DNA of 64,000 bases from Ferranicluibacter quercicola (GTDB lineage Bacteria > Pseudomonadota > Alphaproteobacteria > Rhizobiales > Rhizobiaceae): assembly GCF_021168455.1 (NCBI RefSeq), contig NZ_JAJOZR010000004.1, positions 62,001 through 126,000 on the forward strand, read 5' to 3'. The notes below the pieces were generated by a model. That model was not told the DNA's origin, did no database searches, and worked only from the letters and a program-made list of their open reading frames with translations. Made by a program: the position numbers and the translations under genes. Positions 25,732 through 37,231 of this stretch are shown here, one piece after another (the stretch's first letter is position 1; each line of letters begins with the position of its first letter).

Positions 25732-28700
25732 TCAAAGCCGGTGCAGCACGACATCCGGGCAGGCCTTGCGGGCGATGTCGCAGAGGTGTTCGTGATGGGT
25801 CAGGTAAATGACCTGGCCGACCCCCGCCATATCCGCCATCAGGCGGAAGGCATGGAAGGCGCGGGCATCGTCGAAGGTCTCCATGATGTCGTCGGCAATG
25901 AAGGGCAAGGCCTCCCGCTGGGCACTGATCTCGTGGAAGCCGGCCATGCGGAGCGCGAGGTAGAGCTGAAAGCGCGTGCCTTTCGACAGGTCCCTGGCAA
26001 GCTTGGTCGCGCCGGAGGCCGAGCGGACCAGCAGGAACTCCGCCCCCTTCTCCATCTCGGTCGAAAGGCCTTCATATTCCCCGCCGCTGATGGTGGCGAA
26101 GGCGGTGGAAGCCCGCTGCATCATCGCACTGCGATGCCGCTCGCGATACAGGCGCAACGCCATATCGGCCGCCAGCAGGCCGGACCGCAGCCGGAGATAG
26201 GCGAGCGCCTGCTCCTCGATATCGGCAAGCACCGTACGCCGGCGTTCCTCGATATAGGCGGCCGCGTCGTCGCCCGCGGCTTTTTCCAGCCCGCGCTCCG
26301 CATCGCGCAGTTCGGCATGGCGGTCCTGCACCATCCGGTCGGCCGCGTCGTGGCGCGCGGCCAGCTCGGCGGCCTCGCGGCGCAGGCCTTCCTCGTCCAG
26401 CGCGACAAGCACCATCTCGGCCTCCTCCGCCGTGCCGACGCGCAGACGCGCGGCCAGATCGGCCTCGGTTTCCGCAATGCGCTCCCGCAGCCGCGTCCGG
26501 GTCTTGGCCGTTTCGAGGTGGGCGGCAACATCGGCAAGGTCCGTGCAGCCGAAGAAGGCGAGCATGTCGCGCTTGCCGGCCTCGTGCCGCTCCCGAGCTT
26601 CGGCCAGTGACAGCGCCTCGCGCTCGCGCTCATCGAGCTCCTGCGACAGACGGTGGAACAGGGCCTCCACCTGCTCAGCGCTTGCGACCCGCTGCTGCAG
26701 CATGGTGAACACCGCGAGCGGATCGTCGCCGGCCGGCACATCCAGCGCCTTGCAGCAGCCGGAGATGACGCTCGCGAACGCGGTCTGGTCGCGGCCCATG
26801 GCCTGAATGCGATGGTCGAAATCGCTGCGGCGCTGAACCAGACGCTCGATCTCGGCCAGCACCGCCAGCGTCGGCATCACTTCGGCCGGGCCCGGCAACG
26901 CGTTTTCGGGCGCCAGCCAAAGGCCGGCGAGGCATTCGCCCCAGGCATCCGACCATGCCGCCATCGCCGTCTCCGCCGCATCCGCGTCGACACGCCGCGA
27001 GGCGAGCGCCGCTTCCGTCCGCTTCAGGTCTTCCCGCAGCGTGCGCCCCTCGGCGGCCTCGGCCTGCGCCGCCGCGAGCACGCGCTCGCCGAAGGCCAGC
27101 GCCGTCTCGAAATCCTGTGGCAGCGCGGTCCCGAACGCCGCGGCCAGCCGGGTCATCGCCCGCTCTTCGTCAGCATCCGCCTGCGCGAGCTTCTGGCGCA
27201 TGGCGCGCAAGGCGGCACGTGTTTCCAGCGCCGTCAGCCGGCGTTGCAGCCAGTCTTCCAGTCGCGCCAGAGACAGGTCGGCCGGGAGACCGCAGGCTGC
27301 CGCCGCCGCCGCAATGGCGGCATCGAGCGTGCTGCGCTCCCCGAGCAGCGCGTTGCGCTGCTGATCGTGCGCCATCTGCCGCGCATCGAGGTCGGCGATC
27401 GTCACCGCCAGCGCGCGGCTGCGGGCGATATGCTCGGTCTGGGTCAGCCGCAGGGCGCTTGCCCGGTCGTCCCTGTCGAGCGCGCTTGCGAAATGGTCGG
27501 CCGTGTCCGGCGTCAGCGTGTCGCGATGCGCGTGCCAGGCCGCATCGCGCGCGTGGCGCAGCGCGGCAACCCGCTCGTCATCGGCAAACTCCGCCTGCAC
27601 CAGCAGCGTATCGCGCTCGGCTTGCGCGGTGGCCCGCTGCAGGGCGATCTCCGCACGGCGCTCATCGAGCCGGCGCAGGCGCTCGCTCGAAGTTTCGGTC
27701 TTGAACGACCAGTCGGCCAGATCGCCTTCCACCGGCACCGGCGCGAGCGCCAGGCTGTCGGCATCGTGCCGGCCCGGCAGGGCTGCCAGCTGGTCGGCCA
27801 GGAGATCCTCCAGCCGCGCCAGCTCCTCGCGCGCCGCCTTCTGCCGCAGCGGAAAATCCTCGCGCCGCAAGGCGCGCAGCAGATCGGACAGCGCCTGCGG
27901 GTCGCCCGTCGTCGGCGTCGCGGAGACCTGCGGCACCGTCCTGTCGCCAACCGCCTCGGCCCGTTGCAGCGCCTCGCGGTGGGCGGCCTCGGCCGATGCG
28001 CGTTCCCGCCGGGCCGCATCCTGCCGTTCGGTCAGGCGCGCATGCGTTTCGGCAAGCGCCCGCAACTTGCCGATGGTCGCGGCCGGAATGAGCAGCGCCG
28101 CCGGGTCTTCGTCTGTCGTTCGGCCGAGTTGCAGCAGCCGCGCGGCCAGATCGGCGGAAACCGCTGCTCGCTCCTGCGTGCGGGACGGCATGTCCTGCGC
28201 TGCCGTGCGGTAGCGGGCTTCCAGCCCCGAGCTTTCCAGATGGAGGAGGTCGCCGCGCAGGGCGAGCACGGCCTCGTCGCGCGCAAGCAGGTCGCGCTCC
28301 TGCGTGCGGCGGGCGATGTCGGCTGCGACCTGCGTCAGCCGCGTGCCTATCTCGGTCTCCGCCCGCATCAGGTCCGGCAGCATCTGGTGCCAGACGGCGG
28401 GCGGGTCCGGCAGGTCGCTGAGCGTGGCCAGCTCGCCGCGCACGGCCCGCAGCCGCAGGAGGAGCGGCAGGCCGTCGAGCTTCGCCTGCACGCCGTCCCA
28501 TTGAACGCGGAGCCCGGCGCGGGCCGCAAGCGCCGCCGCGTGCCGCTCCGTTGCCAGATCCCGCGTCTTGCGGAGCGCCGTATATTCGCGCTGGCTGACA
28601 TCGATGGCCGCACGCTCGTCCTTCAGCGCATCCAGCTCGGCTTTCAGTTCCGCCAGCCGGTGCTTGCGCGCCTGCGGGCGATAGAAGGCGTCCGTGCGTC

Positions 28701-29205
28701 CCTTGAGGTCGGCCATGACGCCGGTCAGGTCCGGCAGGCCGGAGCTTGCGGAAAACAGCAGAGATCCCAGCTCGCCTTCGCTGCGAAGAATGCTCTCCCC
28801 GCCCTTCTCGATGCTGTCGTCGTCGAGCGAGAACATCAGCTGATAGGTCGCACGGTCCACCGTGCCGAAGGCGTTGGCGAGCAGCTCTTCCGGCAACGGC
28901 TGGTCGTTGGCGTCGATCAGCGTGTTCTGCTGGCGCTTGACGCGGAACAGGGACTGGCTGCGACCGCCCGTCTCCACCGTCGCGCCGATGCGCATGGCCG
29001 GGTACGGATGCAGGAAGTTGTAGGTGCTGCGGCCCTCGATGCCGAAGAACAGGTCGAGCACGGCCGAAAACAGCGTGGACTTGCCGGCCTCGTTCGGGCC
29101 GTAGATCAGATGCAGGTCGGGCTTGCCCGGTTGCGCGGGGCCGAAATCCAGCAGCTTTCCGGTAAACTTGCCATAGCGGACGAGATCGAGAGCGGAAAGA
29201 CGCAT
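25732..29205 (-). CDS. YhaN/SbcC-like AAA family ATPase
   Basis: A 1157-residue SMC/Rad50-type ATPase: N-terminal Walker A (YGPNEAGKST, about residues 35-44), a long alpha-helical coiled-coil region rich in Ala/Arg/Glu (about 170-1000), and the C-terminal signature (SKGTRFQLYLALRMA), Walker B (LPFIADDIMETFDDAR) and H-loop (LTHHEHL). The AAA_23/YhaN type differs from classical SbcC, and I see no CxxC zinc hook. Its start overlaps the upstream phosphoesterase stop by one base. The pair resembles Bacillus YhaO-YhaN and SbcD-SbcC; a role in DNA end processing is inferred. Confidence 0.88.
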   Translation of the reverse strand: MRLSALDLVRYGKFTGKLLDFGPAQPGKPDLHLIYGPNEAGKSTLFSAVLDLFFGIEGRSTYNFLHPYPAMRIGATVETGGRSQSLFRVKRQQNTLIDANDQPLPEELLANAFGTVDRATYQLMFSLDDDSIEKGGESILRSEGELGSLLFSASSGLPDLTGVMADLKGRTDAFYRPQARKHRLAELKAELDALKDERAAIDVSQREYTALRKTRDLATERHAAALAARAGLRVQWDGVQAKLDGLPLLLRLRAVRGELATLSDLPDPPAVWHQMLPDLMRAETEIGTRLTQVAADIARRTQERDLLARDEAVLALRGDLLHLESSGLEARYRTAAQDMPSRTQERAAVSADLAARLLQLGRTTDEDPAALLIPAATIGKLRALAETHARLTERQDAARRERASAEAAHREALQRAEAVGDRTVPQVSATPTTGDPQALSDLLRALRREDFPLRQKAAREELARLEDLLADQLAALPGRHDADSLALAPVPVEGDLADWSFKTETSSERLRRLDERRAEIALQRATAQAERDTLLVQAEFADDERVAALRHARDAAWHAHRDTLTPDTADHFASALDRDDRASALRLTQTEHIARSRALAVTIADLDARQMAHDQQRNALLGERSTLDAAIAAAAAACGLPADLSLARLEDWLQRRLTALETRAALRAMRQKLAQADADEERAMTRLAAAFGTALPQDFETALAFGERVLAAAQAEAAEGRTLREDLKRTEAALASRRVDADAAETAMAAWSDAWGECLAGLWLAPENALPGPAEVMPTLAVLAEIERLVQRRSDFDHRIQAMGRDQTAFASVISGCCKALDVPAGDDPLAVFTMLQQRVASAEQVEALFHRLSQELDEREREALSLAEARERHEAGKRDMLAFFGCTDLADVAAHLETAKTRTRLRERIAETEADLAARLRVGTAEEAEMVLVALDEEGLRREAAELAARHDAADRMVQDRHAELRDAERGLEKAAGDDAAAYIEERRRTVLADIEEQALAYLRLRSGLLAADMALRLYRERHRSAMMQRASTAFATISGGEYEGLSTEMEKGAEFLLVRSASGATKLARDLSKGTRFQLYLALRMAGFHEISAQREALPFIADDIMETFDDARAFHAFRLMADMAGVGQVIYLTHHEHLCDIARKACPDVVLHRL

Positions 29206-30479
29206 CAGTGACCGCCCTCGCCGGCTCGCACATGCGCCAGCACCTCGTCGCTGCCGTCGCGCGCGATCTCGGCCAGGAGCGCCTCGACCGTCGCCTCGTC
29301 CGTTCCGAAGGTCTCCCGCAGCTCGCGGGGCAGCTGGCCGAGAAGTTCGGCCATGAGGTCGGCCGCCTGCTGGCGGAACCCGTGGGAGGCAAGCACGTCG
29401 CCATGGATCAGCGCTGACAGCTCGGCGGCGGGATCGAGACCCGCATCCCCTCCGGCGGCCCTCTCCGGCGCATGACAGTCGATCTCGATCTTCTCCACCC
29501 AGCAGCCCGGCACGGCGTTGGCGAGGCCCGTCACCTCGTCCATCAGGAAGGCGGGGTCGCGTTTCAGGCGAAAGGCGAGCGGTGTGGCGCCCGTCAGGTG
29601 AAGGCGAAGGATGAGGTGCTCGGCACCGGCTGCCGCCACGCGGCGCGCGAGGTCGTCAGCGATGCGGGCCAGAAGCTCGCGCCATTCCGCGATGCCGGTG
29701 AGGTCGATCGTCGCCCGCTCGAAGACGGCGCCGCCGATGCGTCGCTCATCATGGCGGATCGCACCGCCGGCCTCGACCGTCACCAGCGTCACGCTTTTCG
29801 CGCCCGCCTCGTTGATATCCCGGCCCTGCGGCATGCCCGGCATGACGATCAGCGGCGTCTCGCTGTGCACGAGGCGATGGTGGACATGGCCGAGCGCCCA
29901 GTAGTCGAAACCGTGCGCGGCCAGCTCCGCGACGCTGCAGGGCGCGTAGAGATCGTGTCCCGGCGCCCCGGCTAGGCTCGTATGCAGCATGCCGATGTTG
30001 ACGCTGTCTGCCTGCGGTCCGGGAAAGGACGGCAGCAGGCTGTCCGGCGCGTGCGGCTGATCGAAGCCGATGCCGTGGATATAGACCGCGCGCCCATCCG
30101 GCAGCGTCGCGGCCTTCACCGATTTGGTGCGGTTGGAAAAGACATGCACATTGTCGGGAAAGGTCAGCTCGCGGCGGATGGCGGACTGGTTGTCGTGATT
30201 GCCACGAATGACGAAAACGCGCACCCCGGCCGCCTCCAGCCGACGCATCTCGGCCATGAGGAACAGCGCCGTGTTCATCGAGGTTTGCGAGCCGTCATAG
30301 AGATCGCCTGCGATCAGAAGCGCATCGACCGCCTCCGCGATGCAGAGATCAACGATGGCCGTCAACGCGGCCCGCGTCGCGCCGCGGACACGCTCGGCCA
30401 GCTCGCCATTGCGAAGGGCCAGACTGCGCAGCGGAGAATCGAGGTGAAGATCTGCGGTGTGAACGAAGCGGAAAGCCAT
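29205..30479 (-). CDS. YhaO/SbcD-like metallophosphoesterase (DNA repair exonuclease type)
   Basis: A 424-residue calcineurin-type phosphoesterase with all metal motifs in order: FVHTADLHLDSPL (residue 6 on), AGDLYDG, VIRGNHDNQ, MLHTSLAG and LGHVHHR. The C-terminal 150 residues would be the capping/partner-binding region. It is first in a two-gene operon with the YhaN-like ATPase, with stop and start sharing one base, which indicates stoichiometric production. Nuclease activity is inferred from the family. Confidence 0.9.
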   Translation of the reverse strand: MAFRFVHTADLHLDSPLRSLALRNGELAERVRGATRAALTAIVDLCIAEAVDALLIAGDLYDGSQTSMNTALFLMAEMRRLEAAGVRVFVIRGNHDNQSAIRRELTFPDNVHVFSNRTKSVKAATLPDGRAVYIHGIGFDQPHAPDSLLPSFPGPQADSVNIGMLHTSLAGAPGHDLYAPCSVAELAAHGFDYWALGHVHHRLVHSETPLIVMPGMPQGRDINEAGAKSVTLVTVEAGGAIRHDERRIGGAVFERATIDLTGIAEWRELLARIADDLARRVAAAGAEHLILRLHLTGATPLAFRLKRDPAFLMDEVTGLANAVPGCWVEKIEIDCHAPERAAGGDAGLDPAAELSALIHGDVLASHGFRQQAADLMAELLGQLPRELRETFGTDEATVEALLAEIARDGSDEVLAHVRAGEGGH

Positions 30480-30686
30480 GCCCGACCATGGGCCCGGCGA
30501 TGCGGGAAGGTCAATCGTTTCGGCTTGCGCAGCTGCGTCTTTCCACCGGCCCCTGCGACGCGAGCGTTCGGGGCATCGTCACAGCTCAAGCGGGAGAGCG
30601 CGCCTCGTCGTCACCTCTGTGGCGCGTCCGACACCGCCGCCGGGTTTCCGGCGACCGGCCCTGACATCCCTGTGAAGGGATTTGAC

Positions 30687-31196
30687 ATGGGCCCTCATAA
30701 CGTCCATCTCCAATCTATGAAAACGACCTTCGACGTCTCCGACAAGCTGTTCGAGCTGTATCACCGCGTTCACCGGCTCATCAACCAGTCGATGACGGAA
30801 GAAGGCGTTTCGCTGGCCCGCAGCAAATTCCTGTTCTTCCTGAACAAGCTCGGTCCCTGCCGCTCGACGGATATCGCCTGCGCGCTGAACTTTGCACCGC
30901 GTACCGTGACGGAGGCGATCGACGGGCTGGAACGCGACAAGCTGGTGGTTCGCCAGCCGGATCCGGAGGATCGGCGCGCGAAGATCGTTTCGATCACCGA
31001 TGTCGGTCGGATCGCGCTCGAGGCGGCCGAACATCCGCGCAAGCAGCTGATCGAGGAAATCTTCTCCGCTCTTGACGACGAGCAGCTCGACCAGCTGTAC
31101 GAGATTGTCAGCAAGCTCGTCCGCCGCACCGACGAGATTCGCGAGCGGCGCGAACAGGACGAGGCCATCCCGCCGGCGACGGCGGCAGAGGTCTGA
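30687..31196 (+). CDS. MarR family transcriptional regulator
   Basis: A 169-residue winged-helix regulator: the dimerisation helix at the N-terminus, then LARSKFLFFLNKLGPCRSTDIACALNFAPRTVTEAIDGLERDKLVVRQPDPEDRRAKIVSITDVG, which contains the recognition helix and the DRRAK wing. The ATG at 30687 follows AAGGGA; a second ATG at 30717 (MKTTFDV) is possible. It is transcribed away from the YhaO/YhaN operon across about 207 bases and could control it. The effector is unknown. Confidence 0.92.
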   Translation: MGPHNVHLQSMKTTFDVSDKLFELYHRVHRLINQSMTEEGVSLARSKFLFFLNKLGPCRSTDIACALNFAPRTVTEAIDGLERDKLVVRQPDPEDRRAKIVSITDVGRIALEAAEHPRKQLIEEIFSALDDEQLDQLYEIVSKLVRRTDEIRERREQDEAIPPATAAEV

Positions 31197-31316
31197 GGGC
31201 AACCAGCCGAGACCCGATCTCACCCGCCGCGCATCCGAAGACCGTCACCGCAGCGCCGGACCTGCTGAACGCAGGCCCGGCCTCGCAGACCCCGGCATTT
31301 CCGAGGCGACCTCTCG

Positions 31317-33509
31317 CTACATCGCGTCGATCTTGCCGATGCTCCAGAACATGGTTTCACCCGAGCTGTCGTCCACGCCGTCATTGTCGGTGACGACGAA
31401 GCCGGTGCCGGTCTCATCGACCGCGAAACCTTCGACCTTGTCGAGAACATAGCCGTTCAGCGTCTTCAGGTCGGGCAGCAGATCGCGGAACTCCTCCTTG
31501 GCGACGACCGGCAGCGGGCCGCCGAGCTTGGCAGGCTTCAGCGCAGCCAGCGCCACGCGATAGATCTTCTTCAGCTTCGCCGCCTGGCCGACGAGGTTGT
31601 CGCGTTCGATGACATAGGCATAATCACCGTGAATGGTGATCTCGGACAGGCCGACCCAGCCCTCGCCCTTCTTGTCCAACGGATAGCGCACGGCGCCCCA
31701 TTCCTCGGACTTCGGCTTGTAGGAGACGAGCTTGACGAAGCCCTTCTCGTCGTCCTTCCATTCGCGCTGCACGGCCATCCACAGCGTCGTGTCGTCGCCC
31801 TCGCCCGTCACTGTGATGCCCTCGAAGCCGAAGCGGGTCTCGCCCGCCCGCAGGGCTTCCGGCAGGGCGATCTCCTTCTTGATCTGGCCTTTCGCGTTCA
31901 CCTGATACAGCGCATGCGGCACCAGCTTGTCGGAATTGCCCTCGGAGGCGAGCCAGAAGCCGTCGCCTGTCGCAACGATGCCCTCGATGTCGAGCTTCTG
32001 CGCCGGAGCGCCGTCGCGGGTGATCGTCAGGGCGTCTGTGATCTCAGCGGGGCTCCTGGTCGTGTCGATGGTGAAGATGCGCGGCTCGGCACCGTAGACC
32101 GAGTCGCTGACCGCGTAGAGCTTGCCGGGCTCGCCCGGGACAGCCGACAGACCCGACAGGGCACCGAAACCGATCGGCACGCCGTCCTTCTCCACGGAGC
32201 GGATCTGCGGATAGGCCGGCTTGCCCTCCTTGCGCTCGTAGATCATGACATGCGAGCGCGCGGCGCCGTCCTCGACGAGATCGGCCTCGTTGGCGGTCAC
32301 CAGCAGGTTGCGGCCGGGAATGGCGACACCGCCTTCCGGCGAGATGCCCGAGGGCAGAAGCTGCAGCAGTTCGGGCGCGGCACCGGTATCCTTGTAAACG
32401 CCGACGAGCGAGGCGCGCTCGGCCAGCACGAAGAACAGCCGATCCTCGCCGAATGTCGCGGCCTCAAGGCCCTCCGGCTCGATACCCTTGGCGGCGGAGC
32501 GCTTTTCGGGATAGTGCCCGATGGCCGCGGCCGCATGCTCGAAGCTCGCACCGGCCTCGTAGAGCACCTTGCCGCTGGTGTCGAAGATGGTGAAGCTGCG
32601 CGAGCCGCCCTTCCAGTCGCCCTCGTTCGCCACCACCAGCCTGTCGTCATCGAGCCACTTCACGGCGTCCGGCTCCCGGGCCACGCCGTTGAGCGATCCG
32701 GTGAAGGAAAGCTTGCCGTCGCGCTTGGTGTCGATCGTGTCGAGATCCACCGTGCCGGCCGAGAAATGCGAGACGATCGCGCCCGAGCGACCGTCGAGAA
32801 TGACGATATGGTTGTTTTCCTGCAGCGTCAGCGCGATCTGGTCGCGGCCGTTGAAGGACACGAACTCCGGCTCGGGATCGTCGCCGCCGACAGCGGCAAG
32901 ACCGGTGAGCGACACGTGGCGGATCGTGGCGCAATCCGGCGTGCCGTCGTTCAGCTTCACGATGACGAGGTCGCCGGCCGGCATCTGCGGCAGCGCGCCG
33001 TCGTTGACCTTCTCGTCGCGCTCGTTCTCGATGGCGACGGCGGCGAGCGTCCGATCCTTGTTGACCGCGACCGAGTCGGGCTGGCCGCCAAGTTCGCAGC
33101 TCGACGTCACCTTACGGCCGGCAATATCGACGGCGGCGAGCATGCCCGACGGGTTGGCGCGGTCGGGGCTCGTGTTGACGGCGACCAGCGCCCTGGTGCC
33201 GGCAACCGTCACCGAGGTCGGCTCGCCATCGAAGGCGACGATGCCGCCGGCCTTGGGCGCCGCGGCATCCGTGATGTCGATGAAGCCGATGGCCTTCAGC
33301 GGACTGTCGGAATAGATCAGCGTCTTGCCGTCATCCGTCGCGGTCACGATTTCCGCCGAGGTCACGGTCTTGCGGTCGGTTGCAGCCGGCAGATTGTCCG
33401 CGACGGCGAAGGACGAGATGCGGTTGAAGACGGGCTCGGCGCAGGCCATCCCGGCAACCGAGGTCGCAAGCAGGGCCGCGAGTGCGGCGGTGACGGATAC
33501 GGTTTTCAT
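31317..33509 (-). CDS. secreted two-domain protein: beta-propeller plus esterase-like phytase domain
   Basis: A 730-residue exported protein with a signal peptide (residues 1-24, ending GMACA). Residues about 25-370 are a repetitive beta-propeller-like region (SVTVAGTRALVAV, PDSVAVNKDRTLAAVA, PDAVKWLDDDRLVVANEGDW). Residues about 400-725 match the esterase-like activity of phytase domain (FGALSGLSAVPGEPGKLYAVSDS, FGFEGITVTG, VEGFAVDETGTGFVVTDNDG). GAGGGGATG precedes the ATG. A perfect Pho-box-like repeat lies 94 bases upstream, so phosphate-starvation control and scavenging of organic phosphate are likely. Confidence 0.88.
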   Translation of the reverse strand: MKTVSVTAALAALLATSVAGMACAEPVFNRISSFAVADNLPAATDRKTVTSAEIVTATDDGKTLIYSDSPLKAIGFIDITDAAAPKAGGIVAFDGEPTSVTVAGTRALVAVNTSPDRANPSGMLAAVDIAGRKVTSSCELGGQPDSVAVNKDRTLAAVAIENERDEKVNDGALPQMPAGDLVIVKLNDGTPDCATIRHVSLTGLAAVGGDDPEPEFVSFNGRDQIALTLQENNHIVILDGRSGAIVSHFSAGTVDLDTIDTKRDGKLSFTGSLNGVAREPDAVKWLDDDRLVVANEGDWKGGSRSFTIFDTSGKVLYEAGASFEHAAAAIGHYPEKRSAAKGIEPEGLEAATFGEDRLFFVLAERASLVGVYKDTGAAPELLQLLPSGISPEGGVAIPGRNLLVTANEADLVEDGAARSHVMIYERKEGKPAYPQIRSVEKDGVPIGFGALSGLSAVPGEPGKLYAVSDSVYGAEPRIFTIDTTRSPAEITDALTITRDGAPAQKLDIEGIVATGDGFWLASEGNSDKLVPHALYQVNAKGQIKKEIALPEALRAGETRFGFEGITVTGEGDDTTLWMAVQREWKDDEKGFVKLVSYKPKSEEWGAVRYPLDKKGEGWVGLSEITIHGDYAYVIERDNLVGQAAKLKKIYRVALAALKPAKLGGPLPVVAKEEFRDLLPDLKTLNGYVLDKVEGFAVDETGTGFVVTDNDGVDDSSGETMFWSIGKIDAM

Positions 33510-33602
33510 GAGACATCCCCTCGGCGTTCAGACGGCGGTTCGCGCCGCGTGCCGCTTGCATCGTCGCGCCCGGCACAATCCCGGGATTTGTGAAGCGCCC
33601 GC

Positions 33603-33620
33603 ATGACAGAGGAATGACAG
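33603..33620 (-). promoter_or_regulatory. Pho box (PhoB binding site) upstream of the phytase-like gene
   Basis: On minus the 18 bases read CTGTCAT-TCCT-CTGTCAT: two identical 7-base half sites separated by 4 bases, the canonical PhoB box layout. It lies 94 bases before the ATG of the phytase-like gene and directly behind a terminator hairpin. A -10 would be expected near 33590, where CACAAAT is a weak candidate. Confidence 0.75.
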
Positions 33621-33625
33621 GGACG

Positions 33626-33650
33626 AAAAAGGCCCGGGAAAACCCGGGCC
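33626..33650 (-). terminator. intrinsic terminator just upstream of the Pho box
   Basis: On minus, GGCCCGGG-TTTT-CCCGGGCC (8-base-pair perfect stem, 33631-33650) is followed by TTTTT. It would stop leftward transcripts before the phytase-like promoter. hupB already has its own terminator at 33768-33815, so this is a second, tandem terminator or the end of an unannotated short transcript. Confidence 0.8.
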
Positions 33651-33767
33651 TGAAGGTGAGGAGCGCGGCATGGGCCGTCTCCTCCTGCGCAGCAGCGCTT
33701 TATGATGATCGAGCAGCCAGTCGGCATCCGCTTGGGGGGATGCGCGGCGCTCGGCCGTGAACCTTGC
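33651..33767 (-). other. short region between two leftward terminators, possible small RNA
   Basis: 117 bases bounded on both sides by minus-strand terminators. It contains GCATCC...GGATGC-type inverted repeats near 33725-33745, but no promoter that I could identify and no convincing ORF. A small RNA is possible; read-through protection is the simpler explanation. Confidence 0.3.
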
Positions 33768-33815
33768 AAAAAAGCAGGATCCCGGGGCGGAAGCGCACCG
33801 CTCCGCCCGGATCTG
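33768..33815 (-). terminator. terminator of hupB
   Basis: A long GC-rich stem with bulges (GCAGATCCGGGCGGA, 33815-33802, pairing with 33791-33774) followed on minus by TTTTTT (33773-33768). It starts 3 bases after the hupB stop. Confidence 0.75.
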
Positions 33816-33817
33816 CC

Positions 33818-34093
33818 TTAGGAGTTCACGGCGTCCTTGAGGCCCTTGCCGGCCGCAAACTTCGGAACGTTGCGTGCAGGGATATCGACTTCCGCACCGG
33901 TGGAGGGGTTGCGGCCCTTGGAGGCTTCGCGGCGGCTCACGGTGAAGTTGCCGAAGCCGACGAGGCGAACGTCGCCGCCGTTCTTCAGTTCACCCTGGAT
34001 CACGTCGAACAGTGCTTCGACAGAAGCAGCTGCCTCTTTGTTCGTGATGCCGGCCTTTTCGGCAACAGCCGATACGAGCTCATTCTTGTTCAT
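33818..34093 (-). CDS. hupB: DNA-binding protein HU
   Basis: Histone-like nucleoid protein of 91 residues, the normal HU length. Diagnostic stretches are MNKNELVSAVAEKAGITNKEA, the core VRLVGFGNFTVSRREASKGRNPSTG (DNA-intercalating arm around NPSTG) and VPKFAAGKGLKDAV at the end. It binds and bends DNA as a dimer. It lies immediately downstream of lon, an arrangement shared with many proteobacteria, and has its own terminator. Confidence 0.97.
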   Translation of the reverse strand: MNKNELVSAVAEKAGITNKEAAASVEALFDVIQGELKNGGDVRLVGFGNFTVSRREASKGRNPSTGAEVDIPARNVPKFAAGKGLKDAVNS

Positions 34094-34222
34094 GTTTCCA
34101 CCCTTTCAACTTGGTCCGAAACGACTTGTTTTCGGGCGGCCGCGCCATCGTCGCAGCGGTCGCCTTGGCAACCCAATCGCGCCGAATGCCCGGAAATGCA
34201 AGGCTTTGCGGCGCATTTTACG

Positions 34223-34250
34223 AAAAAAGACCGGCGCAGAGGCCGGTCTT
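34223..34250 (-). terminator. terminator of lon
   Basis: Perfect 9-base-pair stem AAGACCGGC/GCCGGTCTT with a six-base loop, followed on minus by a T-run (six T at 34228-34223, two of them within the stem). It lies 120 bases past the lon stop and before hupB. Confidence 0.85.
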
Positions 34251-34369
34251 CCACTGTTTAAGCGATGAATAACGGTGCAAGGGCACCTTCATCCCGCCGG
34301 AGAATCAGTCACGCCGCCCGTCCGGGCGTGTCCGGAAAAGCCGCATTGCGGCCTCCCCGGGATGCGTCG

Positions 34370-36790
<2,421 letters not shown>

Positions 36791-37231
36791 GTCATTTCCT
36801 TTCCGTCCCGTTTCCGGGAGCGTTACCCGAAGCACGTCAAGGGTGCTTCCGGTCATCACTTTCTTCACTGTCAGAAGTGGAGGTTACGAGACCCGTTTTC
36901 AACCCTCCGACCGCCTGACCCGACGGCCATCGAAGCGTATCGCACAGTAGAGGCTACGTGACTGTCGCGGGCCTTGCCACGCAACCGCAAGCCTCATGAT
37001 TCGAACCACCGCCCCAAGACACGAAACCGTCATATCATCGCGCTGCCCGGGTGATTTAGCAATGCTGTAATCATTGGCCGAAACGAAGGAACGGAAGAAC
37101 GTACTGAATTACGAGAAGCGACGAAAGTCCCGCTGCCTTGCACCTCACGACCCAATCTGCGACCATATAGTGCCGCGACCTGATGGTCGGAAGCTTTTTC
37201 ACGTTCATCAACGTCTTGATCCGGAGCGTGC
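36791..37231. other. divergent intergenic region between lon and the AraC regulator
   Basis: About 440 bases serving both lon (minus) and the AraC-type gene (plus). No convincing ORF with a ribosome site; no promoter could be fixed with confidence. Confidence 0.4.

Noticed and set aside
26653..29211. 852-codon open frame on plus, opposite the YhaN-like ATPase
   Set aside because: Antisense shadow; the minus frame contains Walker A, signature and Walker B motifs.
33506..33769. 87-codon minus frame upstream of the phytase-like gene
   Set aside because: It runs through a terminator hairpin and the Pho box and has no ribosome site or recognisable product.
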